DNA of 64,000 bases from Salinimicrobium sp. TH3 (GCF_026676115.1 NZ_JAPONB010000008.1:62001-126000), one strand, 5' to 3'; positions 36,918 through 47,813 are shown, counted from the first letter of the stretch. Notes: generated by a model from the sequence alone, not told the origin. Translations and numbers: made by a program.

Positions 36918-37520
36918 CTAATCATGCTTCATTTGAAGTTTGGGATCAATGACAAAAGTCCTGGGGGTTTCCTTATTAATCCTTATCATAATATTATAAT
37001 ACTCCAGACCTTCTACCTTTTTATTTTTGATCTTCCCTATGACAATTCCGTCTTTATTAGGATCGCGAAAAACCCCGTCCAGAATTTCTGCACCCCCCTC
37101 TGGTTTCCTAAAGATCCCCAGCACATCTACCGTAGTTCCTAATTGAGGATTCAAAGCTTCTGCACTCCAGTATATTTTCATATTCTTGTCAACCAAAGCA
37201 ACATGATTTGAGGGCAGAACGTGTTCTGAGGATCCCGATCGATCATCAGATATTTTCACATAGTCTTCTACTGTCTCTTCCGTAATGTTTTCGGTATCTA
37301 CTGTGAGCAGGACATTAGTATCCTTTTTAGCGCCCACTGGAAGAATTTCAGAATTCATTGCTAAAATACCCCCGGAAGAATTCTGGAGCAGGCTCATTTC
37401 CCCTGAAGCTACCTGCTCAGGATCACCTTGTGTTTTGCTTTCATTACAGGAGAAGGTACCAAAACTGAGACATAAGACTAAGAGGACAGATAAAAACTGG
37501 ATGGTCGGTTTCTTTCTCAT
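36918..37520 (-). CDS. Hypothetical lipoprotein
   Basis: The 200-residue lipoprotein has a signal peptide FLSVLLVLCLSFGTFSC with Cys25 as lipobox, then NESKTQGD. The mature part has MNSEILPVGAKKDTNVLLTV, SSEHVLPSNHVALVDKNMKI and EGLEYYNIMIRINKETPRTF, consistent with a small all-beta domain. I do not recognise a family. It is probably anchored to a membrane leaflet facing the periplasm. It is separated by about 270 bases from the next gene on the same strand, so probably monocistronic. Confidence 0.72.
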   Translation of the reverse strand: MRKKPTIQFLSVLLVLCLSFGTFSCNESKTQGDPEQVASGEMSLLQNSSGGILAMNSEILPVGAKKDTNVLLTVDTENITEETVEDYVKISDDRSGSSEHVLPSNHVALVDKNMKIYWSAEALNPQLGTTVDVLGIFRKPEGGAEILDGVFRDPNKDGIVIGKIKNKKVEGLEYYNIMIRINKETPRTFVIDPKLQMKHD

Positions 37521-37786
37521 AACTTCTTGTATGAGTTGTTAAGTTATGATTTTCAAAGACTTAAAAATTAAAAACAATTAATTTTTAACATTTTTGATAA
37601 GTCAAATTTAATCCACTGTACCTCCCGAAGACTACTTTCCCCGCGCCACAGAATAAGCTTTCAGTTACTTCAAAGGGGAAATATGGGCCTGTAATGGGAT
37701 CATGAGTGGGTGCCAAACCGGCTTCGACCTTATTCTCACCTTCTCAGGTCGGGATAATTAGACTTTCTGATGGTTTGCCACCCAGA

Positions 37787-38548
37787 CTAATTCACAATGA
37801 AATTTGTTCTGTCCAATCCTGTATTTCCACTAACAGGATCAAAAGCGTAAATAAGCAGCTCATAAAGTCCCTTTTCTAGAGTAGTTTCTGCCGAAAATGT
37901 GCTGGGCTTATCTTTTGCCTTGAGTTCCAGCTCGCTCACCTTTGTTCCTTCGCGGCTTAGTATAGCCTTGACTTCATATTTTTCGGCATCCCATATTCCG
38001 CCGGGCGTGACCGGGCAACCGCACATCATCACCACATTTGCTTTTATTGTTATGGTTTTGTCTTCACTAATTCGCTCATGAGTTTGAGGGGAAAGTATAT
38101 CCACAACAAATCCTGGTACCTCCAGGATCAATCCTTCGCCGGTAATATCTTTCCTGGGTAGAAGCCACAGCTGGGTGCTGCTCATTACCCTTGCCTGCTT
38201 CTTATTGTATGGGGCCTGGGCTTCCACGGTAACAAAAACCGGTTCTTCAAGGTCCAGTTTAGCCAGGAACCCGGCCGTATTTTCATCGGTGATCCTTTGG
38301 TTACGGCTGTGGGCCTGCTTCATAATAAGCTCTGTGTCTCCGGTACTTCCACTCGTTTTTCCGCTGGCCAGCACTTCTCCTGTTTCAGCATTTTTGATGA
38401 GAACCATGGCTCCCCCAATAGAACTGCCAATAAATTTGGCGTCTTTGGATTTCACCCTTACCATAACTTCCGTTTCCTGTGCCTGTAATGCGGGTGTCAT
38501 TATGATCATTCCCAGCACGACAACAATACTTACATACCAGTTTTTCAT
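37787..38548 (-). CDS. Secreted hypothetical protein with Ig-like features
   Basis: The 253-residue protein has a signal peptide (YVSIVVVLGMIIMTPALQAQ) and then beta-rich sequence. The first half, up to about 150, resembles an invasin or transthyretin-like domain (VRVKSKDAKFIGSSIGGAMV, EPVFVTVEAQAPYNKKQARV). The second half resembles an Ig-like fold (PGFVVDILSPQTHE, LYELLIYAFDPVSGNTGLDR). A VVMMCGCPVTPGG segment holds two cysteines at about 174-176 that could bind a metal or form a disulfide. No family name can be assigned. It is monocistronic. Confidence 0.7.
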   Translation of the reverse strand: MKNWYVSIVVVLGMIIMTPALQAQETEVMVRVKSKDAKFIGSSIGGAMVLIKNAETGEVLASGKTSGSTGDTELIMKQAHSRNQRITDENTAGFLAKLDLEEPVFVTVEAQAPYNKKQARVMSSTQLWLLPRKDITGEGLILEVPGFVVDILSPQTHERISEDKTITIKANVVMMCGCPVTPGGIWDAEKYEVKAILSREGTKVSELELKAKDKPSTFSAETTLEKGLYELLIYAFDPVSGNTGLDRTNFIVN

Positions 38549-38653
38549 CTTTCTTTTTTTGATTTTACTAATTTACGCCTCTCCCGGCAAACCAAAAAGT
38601 CCCGGAAAGATTTTTGGAAGGAAGGCTTTTTTAAACCGGGAGCAATTTCAATC

Positions 38654-39145
38654 TTAGTAGCCCAATTTCCTGAAGAAGGATTCCACCTCCTCTTCAAAAA
38701 ATTCCACCGGAATATTATGATCCAATCGGGGAGCAAGGTGTAAGTGTATATCTGTGACAGAGTTAAAATCTTCTGACAAAAAAGTAAACGTGTCTGCCGG
38801 GGAAACAACATCATCCTTTTGACCAATAACGATCTGCTTCAGGTTGTTGTAATTCTCCTGCGACGGAATATTTTGAGGTACAGAACGCTTCATCAATGCA
38901 GGATTGAACAAGAGCGCCGGGCGAAGAAGTGCGTTTGAAACATAATATCCTGCGAAGCCTCCCATGCTGCTACCTATTACTGCATCAATCTCCACATCTG
39001 TATAGAGATCAATAATAGTCTCAATCGCATCGGGATTTTCATAATAATTAAGATCGGACGCATAGACTTTTCCATACTTCTCTAAAATGGCTTTTTTCTC
39101 GGGGCTTAGTTTACTGTCCAGACCGTGTAGATATAAAATATTCAA
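38654..39145 (-). CDS. YqiA/YcfP-type alpha/beta-fold esterase
   Basis: The 163-residue compact hydrolase starts MNILYLHGLDS, the family's HG oxyanion motif. It has the nucleophile elbow IGSSMGGFAGYY (Ser in GSSMGG), an acidic residue in IGQKDDVVSP, and the histidine in LAPRLDHNIP. YqiA proteins of 160-200 residues are small cytoplasmic esterases or thioesterases. There is no signal peptide. It is monocistronic. The 216-base gap upstream of the start is AT-rich with nothing recognisable. Confidence 0.86.
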   Translation of the reverse strand: MNILYLHGLDSKLSPEKKAILEKYGKVYASDLNYYENPDAIETIIDLYTDVEIDAVIGSSMGGFAGYYVSNALLRPALLFNPALMKRSVPQNIPSQENYNNLKQIVIGQKDDVVSPADTFTFLSEDFNSVTDIHLHLAPRLDHNIPVEFFEEEVESFFRKLGY

Positions 39146-39361
39146 AATTCCTGGTTTTTAGGTTTAATAGTCATTTTCAATATACAATATTCAGTATAAA
39201 GTTTTCTTTTATCTAAGCCTTCTTCTCGTGGTAAATTTAATTTAGTACTTCGATTTCTGCCCTAAAAAGCTAAACTACCCGGCATTTACGGGCCAATTTA
39301 AGACTGCTTTTTTTCTCAATAATTTAAAAATTTCCGCTCCGGCCCCCTGTTCTGTGTACCC

Positions 39362-39748
39362 CTACAATCCACAGGAACCATTGACCGAAACGGAATTATG
39401 CTTGCTTTTACTTAAAAATATCCTGCTGTCCCATATGTAGCGTTCATGCAGGGAAAGTTTGTAAACTGTTATATTCTCTATTCCCTGTTGAGCCAGGGCA
39501 GCCTTCAGCTCTATTTCCTCCCGGGCTTTAAGCACAGGAATTATAATTTCTTCGGAAAGATCCCCTTTCAAAAAAGCTATTTTTGACACCTCTTCTTCCG
39601 CAGAAAAATAGATTCGGGCATGCCCTTCTTCAGAAATCACTCTTAATCCTGAAATTCCTCCCAGGTCAAGATATGTCACCGAAGCTCCCCGCTCCAGGAA
39701 ACATTCTGCCAAAAAATCCAGCAGTTGGTATTTATTTGAATCTTCCAT
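39362..39748 (-). CDS. Small hypothetical protein
   Basis: This is a 128-residue product when started at MEDSNKYQLLDFLAECFLER. A 14-codon upstream extension from 39790 is hydrophobic but not signal-like. It looks like an alpha/beta domain: LGGISGLRVISEEGHARIYF, IIIPVLKAREEIELKAALAQ, IENITVYKLSLHERYIWDSR. No family is recognised. The coding strand includes, in the VSKIAFLKGD region, a sequence resembling the dispersed AAAAATGNCATTTTT palindrome; this is likely coincidental. Confidence 0.6.
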   Translation of the reverse strand: MEDSNKYQLLDFLAECFLERGASVTYLDLGGISGLRVISEEGHARIYFSAEEEVSKIAFLKGDLSEEIIIPVLKAREEIELKAALAQQGIENITVYKLSLHERYIWDSRIFLSKSKHNSVSVNGSCGL

Positions 39749-40004
39749 AACCTTTAATTTAAGTACAAAAATAAACCTGAGTAGCGCCAAAAGGTGACGC
39801 CGGGGAAAATTCAGATTTTTCAGGAAGGAAAATTAAAATTCAAAAAAGAAGACTTTTTTTCCAAAAACATAAAATATGGAATCAAATGTTACAGTTCAAA
39901 AGTGTCATCTACAGATATGAAACCCGTCAATAAAATAACATCTGGTTAACATCAAATGTGTATAAATCTCTCTAATTTAAAGCATTAAATGTAAACCAAT
40001 TAAG

Positions 40005-40550
40005 ATGAAAACTTTGACAAAAAATCTGCTCAGAACAGCTACTGTATTATTAGTCCTGGTTCTGGCATCCTGTGGATCGGCCAAAAAAACGAGTGATGAC
40101 CTCATTACCGATGCGTCACAGGAAAAGGCTATGATCGAGAGAGAACATCCTATGATGGCTGAATATTTCAATTCGGCTGAAGGATATGCTATTTTTCCCA
40201 ATGTGGGGAAAGGAGCCTACATTATAGGAGGAGCCTCGGGTAACGGGGTTGTTTATGACAACGGAAATTTGATTGGCTACGCCGATCTAAAGCAAGTGGA
40301 TGTAGGGCTGCAAATTGGAGGAAAAGCCTTTGTAGAGGTACTTTTCTTTGAAACCGAAGAAGCCCTTCAACGCTTTAAAGATGGTAGTTATGAAGTAAGT
40401 GCCAACGCCTCTGCCGTGATTCTCGACAAAGGATTTTCGGAAGACCTGGAATTCCAGGATGGAGTGGCAATTGTTACGGTTCCTAAAGGTGGTGCCATGG
40501 CAGGAATCTCTGTAGGAGGACAAAGATTTGAATACACCCCAATACAATAA
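40005..40550 (+). CDS. SYLF-domain lipoprotein (YSC84-like)
   Basis: The 181-residue lipoprotein has a signal peptide (TATVLLVLVLASC, Cys23 in the lipobox) followed by a SYLF domain. Family landmarks are YFNSAEGYAIFPNVGKGAYI, IGGASGNGVVYDNGNLIGYA, QVDVGLQIGGKAFVEVLFF and FSEDLEFQDGVAIVTVPKGG. SYLF (DUF500) domains bind lipids in eukaryotic Ysc84/SH3YL1; the bacterial role is probably envelope-associated lipid binding and is often linked with stress. It is monocistronic with a terminator close behind. Confidence 0.9.
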   Translation: MKTLTKNLLRTATVLLVLVLASCGSAKKTSDDLITDASQEKAMIEREHPMMAEYFNSAEGYAIFPNVGKGAYIIGGASGNGVVYDNGNLIGYADLKQVDVGLQIGGKAFVEVLFFETEEALQRFKDGSYEVSANASAVILDKGFSEDLEFQDGVAIVTVPKGGAMAGISVGGQRFEYTPIQ

Positions 40551-40564
40551 GGTAACCCGAATAT

Positions 40565-40606
40565 TAAAAAGCAGTTTTCTTTACGAAGGAAGCTGCTTTT
40601 TAATTT
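40565..40606. terminator. Terminator between convergent SYLF and patatin genes
   Basis: AAAAAGCAG and CTGCTTTTT arms with extra TTTC/GAAG pairing inside. T-runs are present on both strands. Confidence 0.75.
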
Positions 40607-40705
40607 TGTCCAAAGGTGCTTTGTGCTTCGTCCCTGGAACATAGCTTTTTTTGCGGAATTTAGATGTGAAATATTCCCGGCCTATACAGCTTCACTGCTA
40701 TTTGA

Positions 40706-41527
40706 CTACTTTACCCTCGTCCTGAGTTTTTCCACAGGAATCTCCCCGTTCTCAATCATTTTTTTGGTGTGCTCATATCCCGCCCGAATAATTTCCTCGA
40801 TTTTTGCAAAATCAAGCAAAGTATAATTTTGCATTTGCGGCGGATCGATTAAAAAATCACACAAATCCATTTCAGGTTTGGAATTCTGGGTAATTCCGAG
40901 GTTTACAGCACGTTCCATAATGCTTCGCGGCCCCGGAAAACTGTCTTTTTGACCCGGAAAATTAACATGGGAACCTATAAGATATTTACATTTATCCCTT
41001 ATAGCCGAAGCCGGAAGATTGCAGAAAAGTCCGCCATCTACGTAGTTGGTCTTCTCCAGCACAATAGGTGCAAAAACCCCAGGAACAGAACAACTGGCGA
41101 CTATATAATCAAAGAGAGGACCACTATTACGCATTTCGCCGCAGGCATTATTAAGGTTGGAAAGTGCGAGATAGAAAGGCTTTTTTAGACCCGAGAAATC
41201 ATCTTTGGCGATATACCTCTGGAGTGCTACCTTCATCTTTTCCAGTTTGTAGAGCCCGGTGCGTCTCCATGAAAAGCCGGTCATCTTGGAAAAAGTCTCT
41301 TCAGTAAGTATTTTTTTTATGCCTCCGGGAGAATATCCTGCAGCATATAAAGATCCCACAACTGCACCCATACTGGTGCCCGAGATTATCTGCGGCTCAA
41401 TCCCGTGTTCATGCAGCGCCTGCAGTACCCCCACGTGAGCATAACCGCGGGCACTGCCACCACTAAGGCATATGCCTACTTTATACTCGTGTTTTTTTCT
41501 AAAACGGAAGATATCCGGAAGGTCCAA
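40706..41527 (-). CDS. Patatin-like phospholipase
   Basis: The 273-residue protein carries the Ser-Asp dyad of patatin lipases: oxyanion GGSARGYAHVGV, nucleophile in SGTSMGAVVG and the Asp in VDGGLFCNLPA. It has no signal peptide and is probably a cytoplasmic or peripheral membrane lipase acting on phospholipid or acyl esters. Its length equals the short bacterial RssA-like subgroup (about 260-300). It is monocistronic. The gap to the efflux operon, 41528-41958, holds one palindrome copy and no gene. Confidence 0.92.
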   Translation of the reverse strand: MDLPDIFRFRKKHEYKVGICLSGGSARGYAHVGVLQALHEHGIEPQIISGTSMGAVVGSLYAAGYSPGGIKKILTEETFSKMTGFSWRRTGLYKLEKMKVALQRYIAKDDFSGLKKPFYLALSNLNNACGEMRNSGPLFDYIVASCSVPGVFAPIVLEKTNYVDGGLFCNLPASAIRDKCKYLIGSHVNFPGQKDSFPGPRSIMERAVNLGITQNSKPEMDLCDFLIDPPQMQNYTLLDFAKIEEIIRAGYEHTKKMIENGEIPVEKLRTRVK

Positions 41528-41834
41528 ATTTAATTTATTTTACCTTTTTACAGGGGGTGCAAGATACCATTTCAACAGGACTTTCACTATTCACCTCAAT
41601 TCAAAAAAACTTTAGAAGTTACGGCTACTAATTATAATTAACATAGGTGGGTATTACCGGTAGCTAAACACAGTGAAGGATTAATTAAAATACCTTGAAA
41701 AATGAATTTTACGAATGGAGAGCTTCAACCCTGCAAAATATTCAAGCTAAACCTTCACAGGTTGGCTTAATCCGACACATCAACTTAGTGTTTTAGTTGT
41801 AGCTATCTATTCAATGAAAAAATCCCGGACTACC

Positions 41835-41860
41835 TTCCGAAAATGCCTTTTTTGAGACCT
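41835..41860. repeat. Dispersed palindrome CGAAAATGCCTTTTTTGAGA
   Basis: Member of the eight-copy family with the right flank GAGACCT. It lies about 100 bases before the open frame of the efflux outer-membrane protein. Confidence 0.5.
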
Positions 41861-42102
41861 CTTTATCCCGGTTGCCTATATCCGAAAAATCTGTAACTTT
41901 AAAATTCTTCGATCTCTAAAAGCTTGAAGATAAAGTTTAACTTAAATATCAATCGTAACTGAAGCCGGAATTCACATATTTCACTCCTCCCTCAAGAACC
42001 TACCTCTTTGAGGATTTTAGGCTGCTCCTGGGTCTTGGCGCTTTAATCCTTTTTTCCTGCACTCCCCGGCTCGCACCGCAGGAAGCTCCTATCCCCGAAC
42101 CT

Positions 42103-43377
42103 GTGGAATTTTCAACACCGGGAACCACTCCTCTTCCCGATGAATGGTGGACAAGCTTTGAAGATCCTGTCCTTGATTCCCTGGTGGAACAGGGCTTGCA
42201 GGAGAATCTCCTGCTGGCCGGCAACTGGCAGGAATATCAGGCCGCCCTGGCTGTTGTGAAAAGGGAACGATCCTTACTTTTTCCCCAGATAGATGCCTTT
42301 GCGGGAGTATCAAAAGACGGACGCCCAACTATTTTCTCCCGGGACATGAGATTAGAGACCGGTCTTGCTGCCTCCTACGAAGTGGATCTATGGGGACGCA
42401 TTCGCGCAGGAATACAAGCCGAAAAATATACTTCTGAAGCTATTTTACGCGACTATCAAGCAGCTGCAATGACAATTTCGGCCGAGATCTCCAATACATG
42501 GTATGAACTTCTCACTGCCCGAAGACAGCTGGCGCTTATTGAGGAACAAATACAAACCAATGAAGATATAGTTAAATTGATCCGTGCCCGGTTTGCCGGC
42601 GGACAAATACGTGCTGTTGACATTTTGAGACAGGAACAGCTGCTGGAAAGCACCCGCAATCAAAGGATCTTTTACGAAACTAATCTTGAAGTACTGAAGA
42701 ACCGGCTGGCAGTACTGCTGGGTCGCCCGCCACAGAACATAGAAGATTTTCGACCTGGCGTTCTACCTTCGTTGCCTCCGCTACCAAACACCGGGCTACC
42801 TCTGGAACTCATTCGTCGCAGGCCCGATCTGCAAAGGGCTTATAACCTTGTATTGGCGGCCGACCGTGAAATGGCATATGCGGTAAGGAGCAAGTTCCCT
42901 ATCATCTCCCTCGACGCAACCGGGAGTTTTAATTCTTCGGAAGTAAGTAACCTGTTCCAGAACTGGACCTACAGCCTGGCCGGTAATTTAGTGGCTCCAC
43001 TTATCTACGGCGGAAGACTTTCAGCAGAAGTAGATCGGGCTGAAGCAGTAAAGAATCAAAGGCTTTTTGAATATGGACAGGCAGTTCTTACGGCTTTTGA
43101 GGAAGTCGAAAATGCACTTCTTCAGGAAAAAAAACAACTTGAAAGACTGGAGGTACTTGAAAGAAGAATTGAGCTTTCAAATAAAACTTCCCGGCAACTT
43201 CGAATTGAATTTCTCAACGGGTTGAGCCCTTACCTGGATGTACTGCTGGCGCTTGATGAGCAACAGCAACTCGAAAGGGAGATGATCGAGGCGCAGCAAG
43301 TATTGCTGGAGATAAGAATTGGCCTGTACAGGGCCCTGGCAGGTGCCTTTGATGTCCAAAGAGAAACCAGCCTTTAA
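42103..43377 (+). CDS. RND efflux outer-membrane lipoprotein (TolC/NodT family)
   Basis: The outer-membrane factor has two OEP repeats (about 45-215 and 235-415). It shows DEWWTSFEDPVLDSLVEQGL, YEVDLWGRIRAGIQAE, LPLELIRRRPDLQRAYNLVL and NLVAPLIYGGRLSAEVDRAE, standard NodT/CusC landmarks. The first plausible start codon in frame is the GTG at 42103, but the frame is open back to 41959. Those extra codons encode a hydrophobic run and lipobox (GLGALILFSC, Cys codon at 42058). The real start must therefore be upstream, yet no ATG, GTG or TTG exists there in frame. A CTG start or an upstream frameshift are the options. First gene of a three-gene efflux operon. Confidence 0.85.
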   Translation: MEFSTPGTTPLPDEWWTSFEDPVLDSLVEQGLQENLLLAGNWQEYQAALAVVKRERSLLFPQIDAFAGVSKDGRPTIFSRDMRLETGLAASYEVDLWGRIRAGIQAEKYTSEAILRDYQAAAMTISAEISNTWYELLTARRQLALIEEQIQTNEDIVKLIRARFAGGQIRAVDILRQEQLLESTRNQRIFYETNLEVLKNRLAVLLGRPPQNIEDFRPGVLPSLPPLPNTGLPLELIRRRPDLQRAYNLVLAADREMAYAVRSKFPIISLDATGSFNSSEVSNLFQNWTYSLAGNLVAPLIYGGRLSAEVDRAEAVKNQRLFEYGQAVLTAFEEVENALLQEKKQLERLEVLERRIELSNKTSRQLRIEFLNGLSPYLDVLLALDEQQQLEREMIEAQQVLLEIRIGLYRALAGAFDVQRETSL

Positions 43378-43387
43378 AAGTAAAAAC

Positions 43388-44593
43388 ATGAGTACAAAGA
43401 AGATCATTCTTATTTGCATTGGCATTATGGTTTTGGCAATAGTGGTGACCTCTTTTATTTTTATGAGTGAACCCACGGCCCAAATAGAGGGAGCTACAAG
43501 GGAAATGGCCATGTTGGTTAATGTGACAGAGGCAGAAAAAGGCAATTTTGCGCCTTTACTGGTCGCTACAGGCACGGTGGAACCTGTAGAAGATGTGATC
43601 ATTAGCGCCCGTGTAGGTGGGGAAGTAGTGCGTCGTGCCCCTGCTTTTGTGCCTGGTGGATTTGTAAAGAAAGGAGAAGTGCTCCTGCAAATAGACCCTG
43701 CAGATTATCGGAATACTCTGGAACTGCGGCAAAGTGAACTGTTACAGGCACAAACCGAACTTGATGTAGAAATGGGTCGCCAGGAAGTAGCACAGCAGGA
43801 TCTGGAACTGATAGGTGGTCAAACTTTAACGCAGCAGGAAAAATCCCTTGTATTACGGCAACCTCAGCTCAATGCGGTAAGGGCGAGGATAAAGGCCGCA
43901 CAGGCAGCCGTAGATCAGGCGAGACTGGATCTGGACCGCAGTACCATTCGTGCTCCTTTTGATGCGCATATTATCACACAAAATGTGACTACCGGCTCAC
44001 AGGTGGCTCCCGGTGAAGATCTGGGACGCATTGTAGGCACCGAGGAATACAGGGTAATCCTGGGCCTGCCGGTTTCCCGTTTGCGCTGGCTAGCATTTCC
44101 AGATTCAGAACATAAAAAAGGGTCTCCGGTACAAATTCGAAACACTGCAGCCTGGCCTCCGGGCACATACCGCACCGGATATCTTGCGAGCCAGGTGGGC
44201 GCTTTGGACAATCAAACCCGACAGGCCCGAATTCTGGTAGAAGTTCCAGATCCTCTTGCCCAGGACACAGCTGCAGGAAAACCCGAGCTCATCATTGGCA
44301 CCTTTGTGGAAACTTTAGTTGAAGGAAATGAGATATCAAACGTGGTACGGCTTAACAGGGATTACCTGCGCGATAATAATAAAGTATGGGTCATGGTGGA
44401 CGGAAAACTCACAATAAAGGAGGTGGAAGTTTTATTGACCGATAACCAGTACGCATATATAAGCCAGGGACTCCAGGGAGGAGAAAAGATTGTCACCACG
44501 AACCTGAGTACGGTAGCCGAAGGGATAGCCTTACGTACAGAGAAAGATACTACCGCGCAAAAGAAAGGAAGCGAAAAGGATAGCATAGAGTAA
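43388..44593 (+). CDS. RND efflux periplasmic adaptor (membrane fusion protein)
   Basis: The 401-residue adaptor starts at [20 protein letters not shown], 10 bases after the outer-membrane gene. The frame extends further upstream inside that gene, but the anchor helix begins here. Domains in order are the biotinyl-lipoyl half ([31 protein letters not shown]), a coiled-coil hairpin (about 95-180, [20 protein letters not shown]), the second lipoyl half ([20 protein letters not shown]), a beta-barrel and a C-terminal membrane-proximal domain ([14 protein letters not shown]). It links the pump to the outer-membrane channel. It overlaps the permease start by one base (TAATG). Confidence 0.94.
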   Translation: MSTKKIILICIGIMVLAIVVTSFIFMSEPTAQIEGATREMAMLVNVTEAEKGNFAPLLVATGTVEPVEDVIISARVGGEVVRRAPAFVPGGFVKKGEVLLQIDPADYRNTLELRQSELLQAQTELDVEMGRQEVAQQDLELIGGQTLTQQEKSLVLRQPQLNAVRARIKAAQAAVDQARLDLDRSTIRAPFDAHIITQNVTTGSQVAPGEDLGRIVGTEEYRVILGLPVSRLRWLAFPDSEHKKGSPVQIRNTAAWPPGTYRTGYLASQVGALDNQTRQARILVEVPDPLAQDTAAGKPELIIGTFVETLVEGNEISNVVRLNRDYLRDNNKVWVMVDGKLTIKEVEVLLTDNQYAYISQGLQGGEKIVTTNLSTVAEGIALRTEKDTTAQKKGSEKDSIE

Positions 44594-47500
44594 TGGCCGA
44601 AAAAGAGTCAAATACCAGGAAGGAAGGAGTCATTGCATATATGGCCCGCAATTCTATTGCTGCTAATTTAATGATGGTCCTACTCATAGCCGGTGGTATA
44701 TGGACCATGCTGCAGATTCAAAAAGAGGTTTTCCCGCAGTTTCAGCTGGATTATGTAAATGTAAATGTACAATATCCTGGAGCTGCTCCTGCCGAGGTGG
44801 AACAGGGAATCCTGTTACCGGTTGAAGAGGCTATTCGCGGGATACAGGGGATAAAGGAGATCGTTTCTACCGCCAGAGAAGGTTCGGGGGAAATTGCCAT
44901 TGAACTCATAGCGGGCACGAACCGAATGAAGGCTTTTCAGGATATTGATCAGGCCGTAAGCAGGATTCGCACCTTCCCCGATGATATTGAACAGCCCCAG
45001 GTAAGCCTTCAGTTGCAGCAGCAGGATGTGATGGAAATAAGCTTGTATGGACAGGTAGATATCTGGACCCTGCGTCAACTTGGAGAACAACTTCGGAATA
45101 TCCTGCTTAGCAATTCGGAGATCACGCAGGTTGATCTGGGAAATGTGCCCGATTATTTTACTCACATAGAAATTCCCCGCAATAACCTGCGGAAATACAA
45201 TCTTACCCTGGACGAAGTAGCCCGAATCGTAGCCGAGTCAAGCGAAGATGTGCCGGCCGGAGCCGTGGAAACCGCATCGGGAGAGATCCTGCTCAGGATG
45301 AAGGAACGGAAACAATGGGCAGAAGAGTTCAGGAAGATTGCAATTATTAATTCCAATTCAGGAGCAAAGGTTACCCTGGGGGAAATAGCTACAGTGACCG
45401 ATGGTTTTGAAGAATCAGGCTTTCACGGACAGTTCAATCGGCAGCCGGCAGTAAGCCTGGAGATCTTTCGGGTTGGTGACCAGTCTCCCCTCGTTATAGC
45501 CGAGACGGTACAGGAGATACTGGATGACTTTAGGCTACCGCCGGGAGTAAGTTACCGCATAGACAGTAACCGCGCCGAAGACTTTAGCGATCGGCTGTCC
45601 CTGCTAACAGAAAACGGCTTAATGGCAATAGGCATAGTTTTGATCATCCTCACCCTGTTCCTTGAATACCGACTGGCGTTTTGGGTGATGATGGGGATGA
45701 CCATCTCCTTTATAGGGGGAATAATTTTTCTTCCGCTGGTGGGCGTGAGTATCAACATGATCTCTATGTTCGGATTCCTCGTGGTGCTGGGCATCGTAGT
45801 GGATGATGCCATTGTAGTAGGAGAAAACGTATATGAATATCGTAAGAAAGGCCTCAAACCCATGCAGGCTGCCATTGCCGGGACCAAAGATGTCTCTCGG
45901 CCTGTAGTCTTTAGTATTGCAACCACTATTATTGCATTTGTACCGCTTTTGCTTATGCCCGGGGAAACGGGAAAATTCTGGTGGCCCTTACCCGTAGTGG
46001 TGATCGTGATCCTTGCGGTTTCCCTACTTGAAGCCCTGTTCATCCTCCCCTCCCATCTTGGTCATCTTAAGGAGAAAAAGCCAAAAGGCCTGGCCCTAAA
46101 ACTGGAAAAATGGCAGCAAAAATTTGCTGATGCTTTTGACAGATTTATACAGAATTACTACAGACCGCTTCTCGACACATCCTTAAAGTATCGCTATATA
46201 ACGCTTACCGCAGCCATCGCACTTTTAATTATGGTAGGCGGTTATGGCTACAGTGACCATATGGGAATGATCATGATGCCTGAGGTAGCCGCCGATGAAA
46301 TCGAAGCCGGGGTACGCCTTCCCGAAGGCACCACTACCCCACAAGCCGCGAAAGTAGCCGAAGAGATCACCAACTCCACCTTTGAAATGTTTGAAAAGCA
46401 CAACCTTTTTGAAGCTGCCGAAGGGGTGAAAACCAATGTGAGAGGACAAAACTTTATTGATGTGGAGATCGTGATGAAACCACCCGATGAGAGGGAAATG
46501 ACCGCCAGGGAGGTTATTGAATTATGGCGGGAAAATATTGGTGAAATTGAAGGTGTAGACCAAATAACATTTGAAGCCGAGCGAGGCCCCGGCGGCTATC
46601 AACAGGCAATAAGTGTAGATCTTAGCCACACGAATATTGAGGTGTTGGAAAAAGCCAGTACGGCATTTTCCGAAAGACTGGAAGCCTTTGAAAATACCCG
46701 TGACATTAGTGACAATTATAATAAGGGAAAGCAGCAATTCGATTTCAAGCTACTTCCACAGGGGCGAAATCTTGGCCTCACCTCCAGTGAGGTTGGGCAG
46801 CAGGTAAGGGATGCTTTTTATGGAGCTTTGGCCATGAGACAAATGCGGGCCACAAACGAGATCGAGGTGCGGGTAAAACTGCCGCTGGAGGAGAGACGAA
46901 ATATTCAGAACCTGGAGAACTTTCTCATAAGGACTTCACAAGGAGTGGAGGTGCCTTTGATGGATGTGGTCGAGATAGAAAAGGATGAGGCTTTTAGCAG
47001 CATCAACAGGCGCGACGGCCGCCGGGTGGTGAACGTTGGTTTGGATGTAGAACCCGCCAATACTGTTGGACAGGTTCTTGCAGCGATCCAAAAGGAAATA
47101 CTGCCACAACTGCGAGCCGATTTTCCGGGGCTAACCTGGACCTTTGAAGGCAGCCAGGCCGATATGCGCGAATCTACAGATACCCTATGGAACACTTTTT
47201 CAATGGCTATGTTGATCATATATGTGTTACTGGCAATAGCCTTTCACAGCTATGCCCAGCCGCTCATTGTAATGGCAGCTATTCCTTTTGGGATCGTAGG
47301 TGCGGTGATAGGACATATCCTGCTGGGTTACGACCTTTCCCTGGTGAGTCTAATGGGCGTGATAGCCCTTACGGGCGTAGTGGTGAATGACAGCCTTATC
47401 ATGATAGATTATGCCAATAAAAAACGAAAAAACAGTTCCATCTATGAAGCCATTCACGAAGCAGGTCTCCGCCGTTTCAGACCAATAATACTTACTACGC

Positions 47501-47718
47501 TTACCACTTTTGGAGGTTTAACCCCAATTATTCTTGAGACCTCGAGCCAGGCTTATTATCTTATTCCCATGGCTATCTCGCTAGGTTTCGGGATCGTTTT
47601 TGCCACATCCATTATTCTCTTAATCGTACCCTGTCTTTATCTTATTCTGGAAGACGCAAAACTGTACATCCAACACCGCCGTACCGTGCCGCGAAAACTT
47701 TCTTCGGAAGACGCCTAA
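44593..47718 (+). CDS. RND efflux permease (HAE-1/AcrB-like)
   Basis: The 1041-residue inner-membrane proton antiporter has the full 12-helix, two-large-periplasmic-loop layout. The N-terminal helix ([20 protein letters not shown]), the loop porter motif [20 protein letters not shown], and the TM4 proton-relay aspartates in [18 protein letters not shown] are seen. The second-half repeat is [20 protein letters not shown]. It lacks obvious metal-binding methionine motifs, so hydrophobic drugs, dyes or fatty acids are more likely substrates than Cu/Ag (inference). Last gene of the operon. No regulator gene is adjacent. Confidence 0.95.
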   Translation: MAEKESNTRKEGVIAYMARNSIAANLMMVLLIAGGIWTMLQIQKEVFPQFQLDYVNVNVQYPGAAPAEVEQGILLPVEEAIRGIQGIKEIVSTAREGSGEIAIELIAGTNRMKAFQDIDQAVSRIRTFPDDIEQPQVSLQLQQQDVMEISLYGQVDIWTLRQLGEQLRNILLSNSEITQVDLGNVPDYFTHIEIPRNNLRKYNLTLDEVARIVAESSEDVPAGAVETASGEILLRMKERKQWAEEFRKIAIINSNSGAKVTLGEIATVTDGFEESGFHGQFNRQPAVSLEIFRVGDQSPLVIAETVQEILDDFRLPPGVSYRIDSNRAEDFSDRLSLLTENGLMAIGIVLIILTLFLEYRLAFWVMMGMTISFIGGIIFLPLVGVSINMISMFGFLVVLGIVVDDAIVVGENVYEYRKKGLKPMQAAIAGTKDVSRPVVFSIATTIIAFVPLLLMPGETGKFWWPLPVVVIVILAVSLLEALFILPSHLGHLKEKKPKGLALKLEKWQQKFADAFDRFIQNYYRPLLDTSLKYRYITLTAAIALLIMVGGYGYSDHMGMIMMPEVAADEIEAGVRLPEGTTTPQAAKVAEEITNSTFEMFEKHNLFEAAEGVKTNVRGQNFIDVEIVMKPPDEREMTAREVIELWRENIGEIEGVDQITFEAERGPGGYQQAISVDLSHTNIEVLEKASTAFSERLEAFENTRDISDNYNKGKQQFDFKLLPQGRNLGLTSSEVGQQVRDAFYGALAMRQMRATNEIEVRVKLPLEERRNIQNLENFLIRTSQGVEVPLMDVVEIEKDEAFSSINRRDGRRVVNVGLDVEPANTVGQVLAAIQKEILPQLRADFPGLTWTFEGSQADMRESTDTLWNTFSMAMLIIYVLLAIAFHSYAQPLIVMAAIPFGIVGAVIGHILLGYDLSLVSLMGVIALTGVVVNDSLIMIDYANKKRKNSSIYEAIHEAGLRRFRPIILTTLTTFGGLTPIILETSSQAYYLIPMAISLGFGIVFATSIILLIVPCLYLILEDAKLYIQHRRTVPRKLSSEDA

Positions 47719-47813
47719 TCAACATGTAAATTAAAAAGCTTCCTTAACACCTTCAGTAGCTTATTTGAATTTTCTTATCTTTATATTTTCCTGAAAAATT
47801 CGAAGAAAAGCAG

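Noticed and set aside
42008-42046. TTG start for the efflux outer-membrane gene at 42008
   Set aside because: It is out of frame with the gene and stops after 12 codons.
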